The notes under the pieces: generated by a model | Seen by the model: only the letters and a program-made list of their open reading frames with translations | Database searches by the model: none | What the model was told of the DNA's origin: nothing | Shown: in pieces, positions 45,974 through 55,900 of the stretch | How the letters are laid out: each line of letters starts with the position of its first letter | Numbering within the stretch: position 1 is the first letter of the stretch | Assembly (NCBI RefSeq): GCF_900116345.1 | Contig: NZ_FPAH01000008.1 | Span: 1-64,000, forward strand | Direction: 5' to 3' | Length of the DNA stretch: 64,000 nucleotides | Origin: Succinivibrio dextrinosolvens | Lineage (GTDB): Bacteria; Pseudomonadota; Gammaproteobacteria; Enterobacterales; Succinivibrionaceae | Translations under genes and position numbers: made by a program

Positions 45974-48535
45974 TTACTTGGTCTTACGACCATCAAAGAT
46001 TACCTTGGCAACATCGTTAAAGGTATCTGCATAGTAGTAGGTGACTCCTTCAGTTACTTCAGCAGGGAGTTCCTTTACATCAGACTCATTTGCTTTAGGA
46101 CAGATGATGTTGGTTATACCCATACGTCTTGCAGCAATAGTCTTTTCTTTGATGCCTCCGATTGCCAGAACCTGTCCGGTAAGAGAAAGCTCTCCAGTCA
46201 TGGCGAAGCCTTTTCTTGGAGCCTTGTTCATGGCAAGTGACAGCAGACTGGTAGCCATGGTTACACCTGCGGATGGACCATCCTTAGGTGTTGCGCCCTC
46301 TGGTACATGCAGATGGATGAAAGCCTTTTTAAAGAAATCTTTTTTCTCTTTGCAGAAAGTTCCCATATGAGCCTGAACATAACTGTAGGCAATATGTGCA
46401 GACTCCTTCATGACATCACCTAAAGAGCCTGTCAGTTCAAAGCCTTTGGCATCGTTGTTAATCTTGGAAGACTCAATTGGAAGTGTTGCTCCGCCAACTG
46501 ATGTCCAGGCAAGTCCAGTGATGACACCAACTCCTTCAAGTTTCTTTTCGCGCTTGAAAGGAGCTGTTCCCAGATAATCAAATAGGGAAGAAGCGGTAAC
46601 TGTTACCGACTTTTCACCCTCTAACAGCTTCACTGCAGCTTTACGGATGATCTTCTCAATAGCTCTCTGGGTAGAACGCATACCGCTTTCACGGGCATAT
46701 TCCTCGATAATCTTCTTGAGCACACTGTCGGAAATCTTAAGCTGGCTCTTTTTCATGTTTGCCTTCTCAAGGCCCTTAGGCAGCAGATGCTTCTTGGCAA
46801 TGGCCAGCTTTTCCTGACTGATGTAGCCTGAAAGTCTTATCGGATCCATTCTGTCTAATAGAGCTGGTGGAATGGTATCGGTAGTGTTTGCTGTACAGAT
46901 AAACAGACACTTTGATAAATCCAGTCTTTCATCCAGATAATGATCCATAAAGCCGTTGTTCTGTTCTGGATCTAGGGTCTCAAGCAGAGTTGAGGCAGGA
47001 TCACCATGATATGATCTGGTCAGCTTGTCGATTTCATCAAGCATGATTACAGGATTCATAACCTTGGCTTCTCGAAGCGCCTGGACAAATTTTCCCGGCA
47101 TTGCTCCTACATAAGTTTTGCGATGGCCCTTAATCACAGATTCATCGTTAACACCGCCCAAGGACAGTCTGTAGAAAGGTCTGTTCAAAGCTTTGGCAAT
47201 TGACTTGCCAATAGAGGTCTTACCTACACCCGGAGGACCTACAAACAGCAGAATTGAACCATTGGTGTTGCCCTTAAGTGCACCCACGGCTAAAAACTCA
47301 AGGATTCGATCTTTAACATCCTTGAGGCCTTCATGATCCTCATCCAGGATCTTTCTTGCCTTGGCAATATCCAGATCTTCCTTGGCAACTTCACCCCATG
47401 GAATAGAGGTCAGAATATCAAGATAATTGGTAAGACCTGCATATTCCGGTGAATTTGGATCAAGGGTATTCAGTTTTTTTAGCTCTTTTTCAAATCTCTT
47501 GCTGATATAGTCAGGAGGCGAGAGCTTCTTCATACGGTCTACATACTCGTCAGCTTCAGTTGTACTGTCGGCACGGGTTCCAAGTTCTTTCTGAATCTGC
47601 TTTAGCTGTTCTCTTAGAACGTATTCCTTCTGTTTTCTTGAAAGCTTCTCATTAACAGTAGTTTTAATCTCATCGTGAAGCTTAGCTGCCTTAAGCTCTT
47701 TCTGCAACAGATCCTGAGAGAGCTCCAGTCGCTTAAGAATATTGGTGCAATCTAAAACCTTCTGCAGGGATTTAGCTGAGGTAGTTGTAACAGAAGCAGC
47801 GCAGTCTGCCAGAAGAGAAGGATCATTCTGATCAAAGCGAAGCAGATACTGACGCATTTCATCAGAGTACATCGGATTTAGTGGCAGCAGTTCCTGAAGC
47901 AGGGATACAAGGTTCATGGCATAAGCCTTAACCTTTACTTCATCCTCTGATCCTGATTCTGGCATCTCGTTTTCAGGATATTCCAAAACTGCCTTTGGGG
48001 AGCCGTTAAAGCTTTTCCACTCCTGGATAGTTACACGTTCAATTCCTTCACAGACAAAATGAACCTCACCAGGAACGGCTTTGGCGTGTAGCAGTTTGAC
48101 CAGAGTACCCATCTTAGGAAAATCGCTAGGTCTGATCTTTCCTTTTTTCTCAAGCTTCTCGTCGATTGCGAAAATAGCAAAAGTCTTTTTCTCGGTCTGT
48201 GCAATCTGGGTGATGATCTCCTCGTAGTCAGATTTTATCTGCATAGGAGTGATCTGTGATGGCATTACTGGTCGGCCGAAGGTTGGAATTACAAACATTT
48301 CCTCTGGCTCTGACTTTGGAATGTCAATACCATCTACGTTCTCGCCAAGACTTGCAAGTTTTGCGGCGAGAGATTTTAATGAATCTGTGTTCTGAGCGTT
48401 GATAAGGGCCTCGGTCTTTTTCAGTTCCTCGACACCTTTCTTTATATTCTCTTTGATGGAGTCAACTTTATCGCTGAGCTCTTTAATCTTCTCAGGATCA
48501 AGGTTATCTCTATCTTTAGGAGTATTATCTGACAT
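45974..48535 (-). CDS. lon: ATP-dependent protease Lon
   Basis: Cytoplasmic AAA+ protease that degrades misfolded and regulatory proteins. The N-terminal LON substrate domain (about residues 70-280) and a coiled-coil region are followed by the AAA+ module (GPPGVGKTS near residue 432; MLDEIDK Walker B) and the protease domain with catalytic Ser755 (GPSAGVTM) and Lys798 (KEKTIAARR), spaced 43 apart as in E. coli. The start is set at MSDNTPKD, with AAGGT upstream, giving 853 residues, longer than the 784 of E. coli because of a polar N-terminal helical extension. It is monocistronic. Confidence 0.95.
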   Translation of the reverse strand: MSDNTPKDRDNLDPEKIKELSDKVDSIKENIKKGVEELKKTEALINAQNTDSLKSLAAKLASLGENVDGIDIPKSEPEEMFVIPTFGRPVMPSQITPMQIKSDYEEIITQIAQTEKKTFAIFAIDEKLEKKGKIRPSDFPKMGTLVKLLHAKAVPGEVHFVCEGIERVTIQEWKSFNGSPKAVLEYPENEMPESGSEDEVKVKAYAMNLVSLLQELLPLNPMYSDEMRQYLLRFDQNDPSLLADCAASVTTTSAKSLQKVLDCTNILKRLELSQDLLQKELKAAKLHDEIKTTVNEKLSRKQKEYVLREQLKQIQKELGTRADSTTEADEYVDRMKKLSPPDYISKRFEKELKKLNTLDPNSPEYAGLTNYLDILTSIPWGEVAKEDLDIAKARKILDEDHEGLKDVKDRILEFLAVGALKGNTNGSILLFVGPPGVGKTSIGKSIAKALNRPFYRLSLGGVNDESVIKGHRKTYVGAMPGKFVQALREAKVMNPVIMLDEIDKLTRSYHGDPASTLLETLDPEQNNGFMDHYLDERLDLSKCLFICTANTTDTIPPALLDRMDPIRLSGYISQEKLAIAKKHLLPKGLEKANMKKSQLKISDSVLKKIIEEYARESGMRSTQRAIEKIIRKAAVKLLEGEKSVTVTASSLFDYLGTAPFKREKKLEGVGVITGLAWTSVGGATLPIESSKINNDAKGFELTGSLGDVMKESAHIAYSYVQAHMGTFCKEKKDFFKKAFIHLHVPEGATPKDGPSAGVTMATSLLSLAMNKAPRKGFAMTGELSLTGQVLAIGGIKEKTIAARRMGITNIICPKANESDVKELPAEVTEGVTYYYADTFNDVAKVIFDGRKTK

Positions 48536-48864
48536 ATATTTATATACCTTAAATTCAGTTTCACTCGTTCTCTTTAAACATGGTGCCAAGTCAGCATTTT
48601 TTCAAGTAATTTTTTCTACAATAAATACTCTTGTCTAACTTGTTTTGTCTTTTGCTTTCTTTTTGTGAGTATCTATATGTATTTTTTGGGAAAATTTGAA
48701 TATTGAAAAATCCTATACAGATCTGATTTTTTTACAAAACCATGAAAAATTATTCATGTTGCTGAGCATACCGAATTTTTAAAGAAAGATTGTTGCTAAA
48801 AATTGCTAGTGAAGGTATAAAAAAGTTAGATCTAGAAAAATAACATTCATAAAGGTGAACCGAT
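48536..48864. other. Divergent region between lon and the macrodomain gene
   Basis: AT-rich promoter region for two divergent genes. I found no clear heat-shock (sigma-32) promoter for lon by eye, and no extra gene. Confidence 0.35.
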
Positions 48865-49707
48865 ATGATTGAGAAAGAACCTTTAGTAGAAAAGCTTATC
48901 GACATATTAGTACAGTACGTGCCTAGTTTAAAGAATCAGGCTCAGTCTTTTTCTGACGACTACTTTGCACAGAGAGCTCTTTTAAGAGGCCTCATGAATA
49001 TGCATCGTGTCCAGAACAAGCTTCCTCCTGAATATTTTACAATGCAGGATCAGCTGCTACAGGCTGAGCTTGCAGAGAAGAAGATTGTTCAGAGCGACGG
49101 CCTCTTGAAGTCTAAAATCAATACCAATATGAGTCTGCATCAGGGAGATATCACCACCTTAAAAGTGGATGCGATTGTAAACTCTGCAACCCCATCACTT
49201 TTAGGCTGTTTTCAGGCAGGGCACAACTGTATAGATAACAATATACATTCTGCTGCCGGACTGCAGCTGCGTTATGAATGCTATAAGATTCTGGGAGGCG
49301 GGGAGGCCAGAGAGGGAACTGCAACCATTACTCACGGCTTTAATCTTCCTGCCAAATTTGTGATTCATGTGGTTGGACCTAAGGTAGGCTTTAACATTTC
49401 TCCTAGAGAGAAGGCTACTTTGGCCTCCTGCTATACCGAGGCCTTAAAGGTTGCAAGAAAGAACGGCGTTAAGTCTCTGGCTTTCTGTAGTATCTCAACT
49501 GATTCATTAGGCTTCCCTAATGCCGTTGCTGCACGTATAGCTGTAAGTACCGTCGATGAGGATCTTAAGGCTCATGGAAATGATCTGAAGGTGGTATTCT
49601 CAGTTGAATCCGAGCGAGATGCCAAGGCTTATAAGATTGAGTTTGATCCTCAGCCTGAAAAGGATAGTGCCGAGCTGCATCCTTTCTTTAATATTAACCT
49701 GATTTAA
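48865..49707 (+). CDS. Zinc-type macrodomain ADP-ribose hydrolase
   Basis: A 280-residue protein of the zinc-containing macrodomain group, which removes ADP-ribose from proteins. An N-terminal helical part (residues 1-85) precedes the macrodomain: HQGDITTLKVDAIVNSATP (92-110), then a metal-binding loop with Cys115, His120 and Cys122 (GCFQAGHNCIDNNIHSAAG), and SISTDSLGFPNAVAARIA. Relatives often sit with SirTM sirtuins and lipoylated GcvH-like proteins in pathogen operons; no such partner is visible here, where it is a single gene. The convergent gene at 49737 is unrelated by sequence. Confidence 0.88.
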   Translation: MIEKEPLVEKLIDILVQYVPSLKNQAQSFSDDYFAQRALLRGLMNMHRVQNKLPPEYFTMQDQLLQAELAEKKIVQSDGLLKSKINTNMSLHQGDITTLKVDAIVNSATPSLLGCFQAGHNCIDNNIHSAAGLQLRYECYKILGGGEAREGTATITHGFNLPAKFVIHVVGPKVGFNISPREKATLASCYTEALKVARKNGVKSLAFCSISTDSLGFPNAVAARIAVSTVDEDLKAHGNDLKVVFSVESERDAKAYKIEFDPQPEKDSAELHPFFNINLI

Positions 49708-49728
49708 AAATGGCGCCAAAAAGGCGCC
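49706..49728 (-). terminator. Terminator between convergent genes
   Basis: GGCGCC-AAAAA-GGCGCC (49712-49728) forms a GC-rich stem. On the minus strand it is followed by ATTTTTAAA, so it mainly ends the 49737 gene. Confidence 0.75.
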
Positions 49729-49736
49729 TGGTTAGT

Positions 49737-50741
49737 CTATAATTCGAAAACCTCAAGGCTGTCCAGGGAATCTGTGATAGCCTTATATTTTTCCTGCTCC
49801 TCTTTAAGCTTGTCTCCATGAATGTCACGATAGTGATAGTAGTAATCTCCAATTCTGCCCTTAAGAGAGGTGAATCTGTACAGAAGTTCAAAGGCAGCTT
49901 TGAGATCATCCATGTTCAGATCTGAATAGAACTCAACATCCTCATCTACTGCTGTAAAACATAGATAAAGAGCTGCAGCCAGAACTCTTGGTTCCATTGC
50001 TTTTCCTGAATGCCAGATTTTATGTTTTTCGGTTCCGAAATAATCACCGTCAGGCATAAAGAAGGAGCCGTCCATAAGATCAATATCCACTGAACGTTCA
50101 CCCTCTCTCTGGTATCTTTGTACCACATCATAGGCTGTTGCAGGTGGCTGTGCCAGCATTCTCCAGCCAGGGGCAAGTGCTTTGTAGGAGAAATCCTCAT
50201 ATTCAGTTTCACGACAGATGCCGCAGATAATAGCGCAGGCATTTAGGGCTGCGGTATCATATTTCTCTCCTTTTACCATGCCTAGGAGCCCCTGTACAAC
50301 AGGGAGACGTCTTGGACTTATATAGGAGTAGAAATCAAAGTAGTCATCTGATGCCAGTCTTAAGACCTTCACCGGAATAATGATTCCGCTTTCTTTTAAG
50401 TATTCATGAAGACTGTGGAAATCTAGTTCATAAAACTCGTTAAGCTTGGTTCTCTTATCAGGCTCTTCGCTTTGAGTTGTTATAACTTCCTCTTCCTTTA
50501 AAAGGATTTTTATGGAATAGAGGTACTCAAGTGCCTCCTTTACAGCATCTGGTTCTACTCTGAGATTTCTTGCCAGAAGATGGGTATGGCATCTGGCATT
50601 GAATCTTACATATTTGTCTTTGGAGTGCCAGAAAAGCAGTACCGACAGAACAAGCGAACTACAGTCATTGTTGACAGTATCTCTTCTGACTGCATTTAGT
50701 TCAGGATAGTAGGGAACACGGGTTAGGCCAAATTCTTCCAT
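49737..50741 (-). CDS. Hypothetical protein, 334 aa
   Basis: I do not recognise it. It is soluble and acidic, without signal or membrane segments. Residues 20-85 could form a winged-helix-like unit (CSSLVLSVLLFWHSKDKYV, then LLARNLRVEPDAVKEALEYL), and a Tyr/Asp-rich C-terminal part follows (IGDYYYHYRDIHGDKLKEE). That fold guess is weak. It is convergent with the macrodomain gene and shares only the terminator. Confidence 0.6.
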   Translation of the reverse strand: MEEFGLTRVPYYPELNAVRRDTVNNDCSSLVLSVLLFWHSKDKYVRFNARCHTHLLARNLRVEPDAVKEALEYLYSIKILLKEEEVITTQSEEPDKRTKLNEFYELDFHSLHEYLKESGIIIPVKVLRLASDDYFDFYSYISPRRLPVVQGLLGMVKGEKYDTAALNACAIICGICRETEYEDFSYKALAPGWRMLAQPPATAYDVVQRYQREGERSVDIDLMDGSFFMPDGDYFGTEKHKIWHSGKAMEPRVLAAALYLCFTAVDEDVEFYSDLNMDDLKAAFELLYRFTSLKGRIGDYYYHYRDIHGDKLKEEQEKYKAITDSLDSLEVFEL

Positions 50742-51084
50742 AATTTAATCTGATTTCGTAGCTAAATATTTTCTGCTGTTTATTTTAATTCAGCTCTGCA
50801 TTCTATCACAGTCTTTAAATCGCCCTATGATTAAGTTAAAAAAGCTTAATACATTAGAGTTCTAATTTCGATTTTTCAGATAATTTTCGAGCTAAAACGC
50901 AATTTTTCTCAATAACGCTCTAACCTAGTGTAATAGAAAGGAAAAATTTTAAAAAAATTTGACAAATGTTTGAAAATTACTATTTTTAAAGCCTGTTCTA
51001 ATTTAGAATATAAATATGACACTAAAAGAAATGTAAAAAGTTCAAATCTGAAGATTTCCACAATAACATGACAGGGAGGATGCG
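50742..51084. other. Upstream region of the antiporter gene
   Basis: About 340 AT-rich bases between divergent genes. The antiporter ATG is preceded by GGGAGGA. I see no distinct operator, RNA or small ORF. Confidence 0.35.
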
Positions 51085-52947
51085 ATGCAGATCAGTGACA
51101 TGAATTACGCATTCTTTATTGTGGGTTTATTGCTGTCATTCGCGATATTTGCCTCAAAACTGTCTTCATTCTTCGGAACCCCTCTGCTGCTGTTGTTCCT
51201 TGCAATCGGTATGTTAACCGGTGAAGATGGTGTCATTCTCCATATCCAGTACACTGATTACAGATCTGCCTTTTTTATTGCCAACCTGATGCTGGCGATT
51301 ATTCTGCTCGATGGCGGACTTCGAACCAATTTTTCGACAATGAAATCGGTGGCAAGTGAATCAACGATTCTTGCTACGATAGGTGTTGTGGCAACTTCTG
51401 GTATTACCGGTGGAATTGCCTATCTGCTTTTGGATATCTCTTTAATTGAATCTCTGCTTTTAGGCTGTATCGTAGGTTCAACTGACGCCGCAGCCGTGTT
51501 TTCTCTGCTTTCAAGAAACGATGGTGTTTCACTTAAGACCAATGTAAACAGTACTCTGCAGATAGAATCAGCAACCAACGATCCTATGGCAATTCTGCTG
51601 ACTACCACTATGATTGCCTTTGCCTCTGCCAAGGCAACTTCTTTGACAGATGCTCTGCTGTTCTTTGCTACCCAGTTTGGTTTTGGTATTTTAATCGGTG
51701 TATGTTTTGGTGCACTGGCCAGGTTTATTATTGCCAATATTTCTCTGGGTGTCGGACTGTACTGTATTATGGTTATCGGTATGGGCCTGGTCGGCTTTGC
51801 CGTGACTGCCTATGTTAATGGCTCAGGCTTCCTTGCAATCTTTATCATCGGCATGTTTGTCGGTAATCAGAAAACCAGACATGTAAGCTATATTCTTCCT
51901 GTATCTGAGGGCTTCACCTGGCTCTCTCAGATCACTCTGTTCTTAATGTTAGGTCTTCTGGTTACCCCTCATGAGATGCTTAACTACTGGCTGCCTGGTG
52001 TGGTAATTGCCGTAGTTATCACTGTTATTGCAAGACCTCTGGCGGTATTTTTCTGTCTGAAGCCTTTCTTCCGTGCCTATAACAATCGAGACCTGATCTT
52101 TATGTCCTGGGTTGGACTGCGTGGATCTGTTCCTATTGTACTGGCAATCTACCCTGTATTTGAGAATCTTGATAACCCTCAGCTGTATTTTAATGTGGCT
52201 TTTGTGGTGGTTATTGTGTCTCTGTTATTCCAGGGCTCTCTGATTGTTCCGCTCTCAAAGTTCTTAAAGGTATGTACTCCTTCGGTTATGGTTCCTATTA
52301 CCAAGTCTGATGTGGGCATTATGCTTTCAAATGACTATGAAATTTTAAACTACCGTATCAAGGAGCCTTCATTTGATGGCGCTGTGTTACGAACTATCCC
52401 TTTCCCTAAGGGAACTTCGGTTGCGGCTCTTTTCCGTGATGGAAAAATGATCAAGTGTCAGGGCGATACTCCTATTAAGACCGGTGATATTCTCTCTCTT
52501 ATAGGTCGTGATGCGGATGAACTGCTTTTGAATTCTCTTTTCTCTCACCCTCTAAAAGAGAAGAGACACCCATTATATAAAGGTGATAAAATGTACGCCG
52601 CTGATACGCTTATGGTTGAATTAGGCGAACAGTACGGTTTTGAACTGACCACCTATGAGAAGACTCTAACCCTGGGAGATTTCATGTCATACCATATTGG
52701 CGGATATCCTCAGCCAGGTGACAGGGTAAATCTTATTAAAATTTCTCTGGTGGTAGTTGATCTTGAAGGTGACAAGATCAGCAGAGCCGGCCTGTATCTG
52801 ACCTCAGAGCTTATGCAGGAGTTTGAGCGCAAACGTAAAGATAAGCTTATTATGCAGAAAATTGAACAGGAAGAACTTGAACGTCGACGTAAGATTGCTC
52901 AGCAGCAGCTGTTTGACAGTATAAATGACGACGAAGAATACTCTTAG
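51085..52947 (+). CDS. nhaP2: K+/H+ antiporter, NhaP2/CvrA type
   Basis: A CPA1-family cation/proton antiporter of the inner membrane. Residues about 1-395 hold some twelve helices, with family segments such as LLDGGLRTNF, GSTDAAAVFSLLSRNDG and SWVGLRGSVPIVLA. The cytoplasmic C-terminal part has a TrkA-C domain (about 400-490) and a CorC-associated domain (about 505-580), as in NhaP2. The 620 residues exceed E. coli CvrA (578) through a charged, helical tail. It is two bases upstream of hrpA and surely co-transcribed. Confidence 0.9.
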   Translation: MQISDMNYAFFIVGLLLSFAIFASKLSSFFGTPLLLLFLAIGMLTGEDGVILHIQYTDYRSAFFIANLMLAIILLDGGLRTNFSTMKSVASESTILATIGVVATSGITGGIAYLLLDISLIESLLLGCIVGSTDAAAVFSLLSRNDGVSLKTNVNSTLQIESATNDPMAILLTTTMIAFASAKATSLTDALLFFATQFGFGILIGVCFGALARFIIANISLGVGLYCIMVIGMGLVGFAVTAYVNGSGFLAIFIIGMFVGNQKTRHVSYILPVSEGFTWLSQITLFLMLGLLVTPHEMLNYWLPGVVIAVVITVIARPLAVFFCLKPFFRAYNNRDLIFMSWVGLRGSVPIVLAIYPVFENLDNPQLYFNVAFVVVIVSLLFQGSLIVPLSKFLKVCTPSVMVPITKSDVGIMLSNDYEILNYRIKEPSFDGAVLRTIPFPKGTSVAALFRDGKMIKCQGDTPIKTGDILSLIGRDADELLLNSLFSHPLKEKRHPLYKGDKMYAADTLMVELGEQYGFELTTYEKTLTLGDFMSYHIGGYPQPGDRVNLIKISLVVVDLEGDKISRAGLYLTSELMQEFERKRKDKLIMQKIEQEELERRRKIAQQQLFDSINDDEEYS

Positions 52948-52949
52948 CT

Positions 52950-55900
52950 ATGGCAAATAATAAAGAACAAGAAAAATTTATCTCAGACGTAAAAAGCAGA
53001 TTTCCATCATTAACTTTCAGACACAGACATCTAATCTCAAGGGAGCTTAATAAGCTCTCTTCTTGTCCTGATGATAAAGCAATAGAGCTTCAGATTTCCA
53101 TCAGTGAGAAACTAGAAGAGTATCTGACTTTCTTTAAAGATCGTGAAACTCATGTTCCTCAATTAACCTATGATGAGAATCTTCCTGTATCACAGAAACG
53201 AGAAGAAATCATTGAGGCAATAAAGTCTAATCAGGTTGTTATCATTGCTGGTGAAACCGGTTCAGGAAAAACTACTCAGATCCCAAAGATGTGTCTTGAG
53301 GCCGGTCTCGGTCGTTTCGGTTTTATCGGTCATACCCAGCCTCGTCGAATTGCAGCCAGAGCCGTAAGTACCAGAATTGCCTCAGAGCTTGGTGAAGAGC
53401 TCGGTCAGAGCGTAGGCTACAAGGTCAGATTCAATGATGTGACCTCAGATAACAGCTATATCAAGCTGATGACTGATGGTATTCTGCTTGCAGAAACCGC
53501 CCATGACAGAAAGCTCTTAAACTATGACTGCATCATTATTGATGAAGCCCACGAGCGTTCTTTAAATATTGATTTTCTTTTAGGATATCTTAAAAAGCTT
53601 TTAAAGGTCCGTTCAGATCTCAAGCTGATTATTACCTCAGCAACCATCAATACTAAACGTTTTTCAGAACATTTTGACAATGCTCCTATCATTGAGGTTT
53701 CCGGCAGAACCTATCCTGTTGAGGTTGTATACAGACCTTTAGGTGAGTCTGAAGATTCAGATGCAGATGATGAGGTTGAGACCGATGAGAAGGATCTTCG
53801 AAACGGTATTTTAAATGCCATAAAATTTCTCTTCAAAGAGTATGGTCGAGAGGATATTCTTGTCTTTCTGCCTGGTGAGCGAGAGATTATGGATATTGCC
53901 AAATTCCTCTCTAAAGCTCATCTGCCTAATACCGAGATTCTGCCTTTATATGCCCGTCTGGCTACCTCTGATCAGAACAAGATTTTTGCACCTCACTCAA
54001 CTGTTAGAGTGGTGCTTGCAACCAATGTTGCTGAAACTTCCTTAACTGTTCCTGGAATTAAATATGTGATTGATCCTGGTACCGCCAGAATCAGCCGCTA
54101 TTCTCCTCGAACCAAGGTGCAGAGTCTTCCTATTGAAAAGATTTCAAAGGCAAGTGCCGATCAGCGAAAAGGTCGCTGTGGTCGTGTTAGTGAAGGCGTC
54201 TGTGTAAGACTTTACTCAAAGGAAGATTTTGAGTTACGACAGGATTTCACTGATCCTGAAATTTTAAGAACCAATCTCGCTTCAGTTATTCTGCAGATGG
54301 TTTCTCTGAGACTCGGAAACATCACAGTCTTTCCTTTCATTGATCCGCCATCAGGAAAACAGATTACTGACGGTATCAGACTTTTAGAGGAAGTCGGAGC
54401 CATCAATGAATCAAGAGGACTTTCCACTGATGAACTTAGACTTACAAAAATTGGCACCGATCTTTCAAAGATCCCCTGCGACCCTCGTCTTTCAAGAATG
54501 CTGGTTGAGGCTCATAAGGAAGGTGCTCTGGCAGAGGTACTGGTTATTGTTTCAGCCATGGCGGTTATGGACCCTCGTGAGAGACCAGTGGATAGACAGG
54601 AACAGAGCCGACAGCAGCATGCCCGTTTTGATGATGAGAAATCAGATTTTCTTGCATATCTGAACCTGTATCATTATATCTGCAAGTGCCAGAAAGAGAT
54701 GAGCAACTCTCAGCTTCGCAAAAAGCTCAAATCTGAGTTTATCTCTTATCTGAGAGTCCGTGAATGGTTTGATCTGCTTCGTCAGTTAAGAGCATCCTGT
54801 CAGATGCTTAAATATAAGCTGAATGAGGAACCTGCAGGCTATGATGCAGTTCATCGTTCGATTTTAAGCGGTCTGCTATCACAGGTTGGTCATTATGATG
54901 ATAATGATAAAGGTCTGTATCTTGGAGCTCGAGGCATTAAGTTTGTTATCCACCCATCCTCTGTATTTAACAAGAAAAAGCCAAAATGGATCTGTGCTGG
55001 TGAGCTCAATGAAACCTCAAGACTCTTTGCCAGAACTGTTGCTGCAATTGATCCTCTATGGGTGGAGACAATCGGTAGACACCTTGTTAAAAAGAATTAT
55101 GCTGAGCCTCACTGGTCAAAATCAAAGGGCAGTGTGGTTGCCAATCTGACTATTTCTCTTTACGGTCTTCCTGTGGTTCAGGGAAGAAAGGTTCTGTATA
55201 CCAGTATTGATCCTAAACTCTGTCGCGAGCTTTTCATTCGAGATGGACTTGTTGGAGGAGATATTGAGTGCAATCATGCCTTCTTCAGACATAATCTTGA
55301 GGTGATTGATGAGGTTGAACATGTAGAGGACAAGCTCCGTCGACGTGATCTGCTTGTGGATTCCTCTGTATTAGAAGAGTTTTATGATAAAAAGCTTCCT
55401 GAGGATATCCTGACTCAGCGACACTTTGATAAATGGTGGCAGCAGAAGCGTAAAAGCGATCCTGAGTATCTGAATTTCTCCATTGATCTGGTGTCAAAGG
55501 ATGCTTTTAATGAGGTTGAGGAACACGATTTTCCTGAGTTCTGGCATTATGACAGCTTTAAGCTTCCATTAAGCTATATATTTGATCCAACCTCAAAGGA
55601 TGACGGTGTTACCGTTCATATTCCTCTTGCCATTGTAAACAGGATCAACAGCAGGGAATTTGCCTATCAGATTCCTGGTCTTAGACTGGAGTTTTTAACT
55701 TCTCTGATAAAGTCTCTGCCAAAGCGTCTGAGAAAGAACCTTATTCCGGCTCCTAACTATGCAAAGGCTTTAGCTGAATCCATTGGCGGTCCTTCAAAGG
55801 ATGATCTGTATGTCAAGGCAGCAAAGGAGCTGACCCGCATGGGAGGGGAGATTGTTACCTGTGATGATTTTGATAAGACGCTGATTGAAAAACACCTTTT

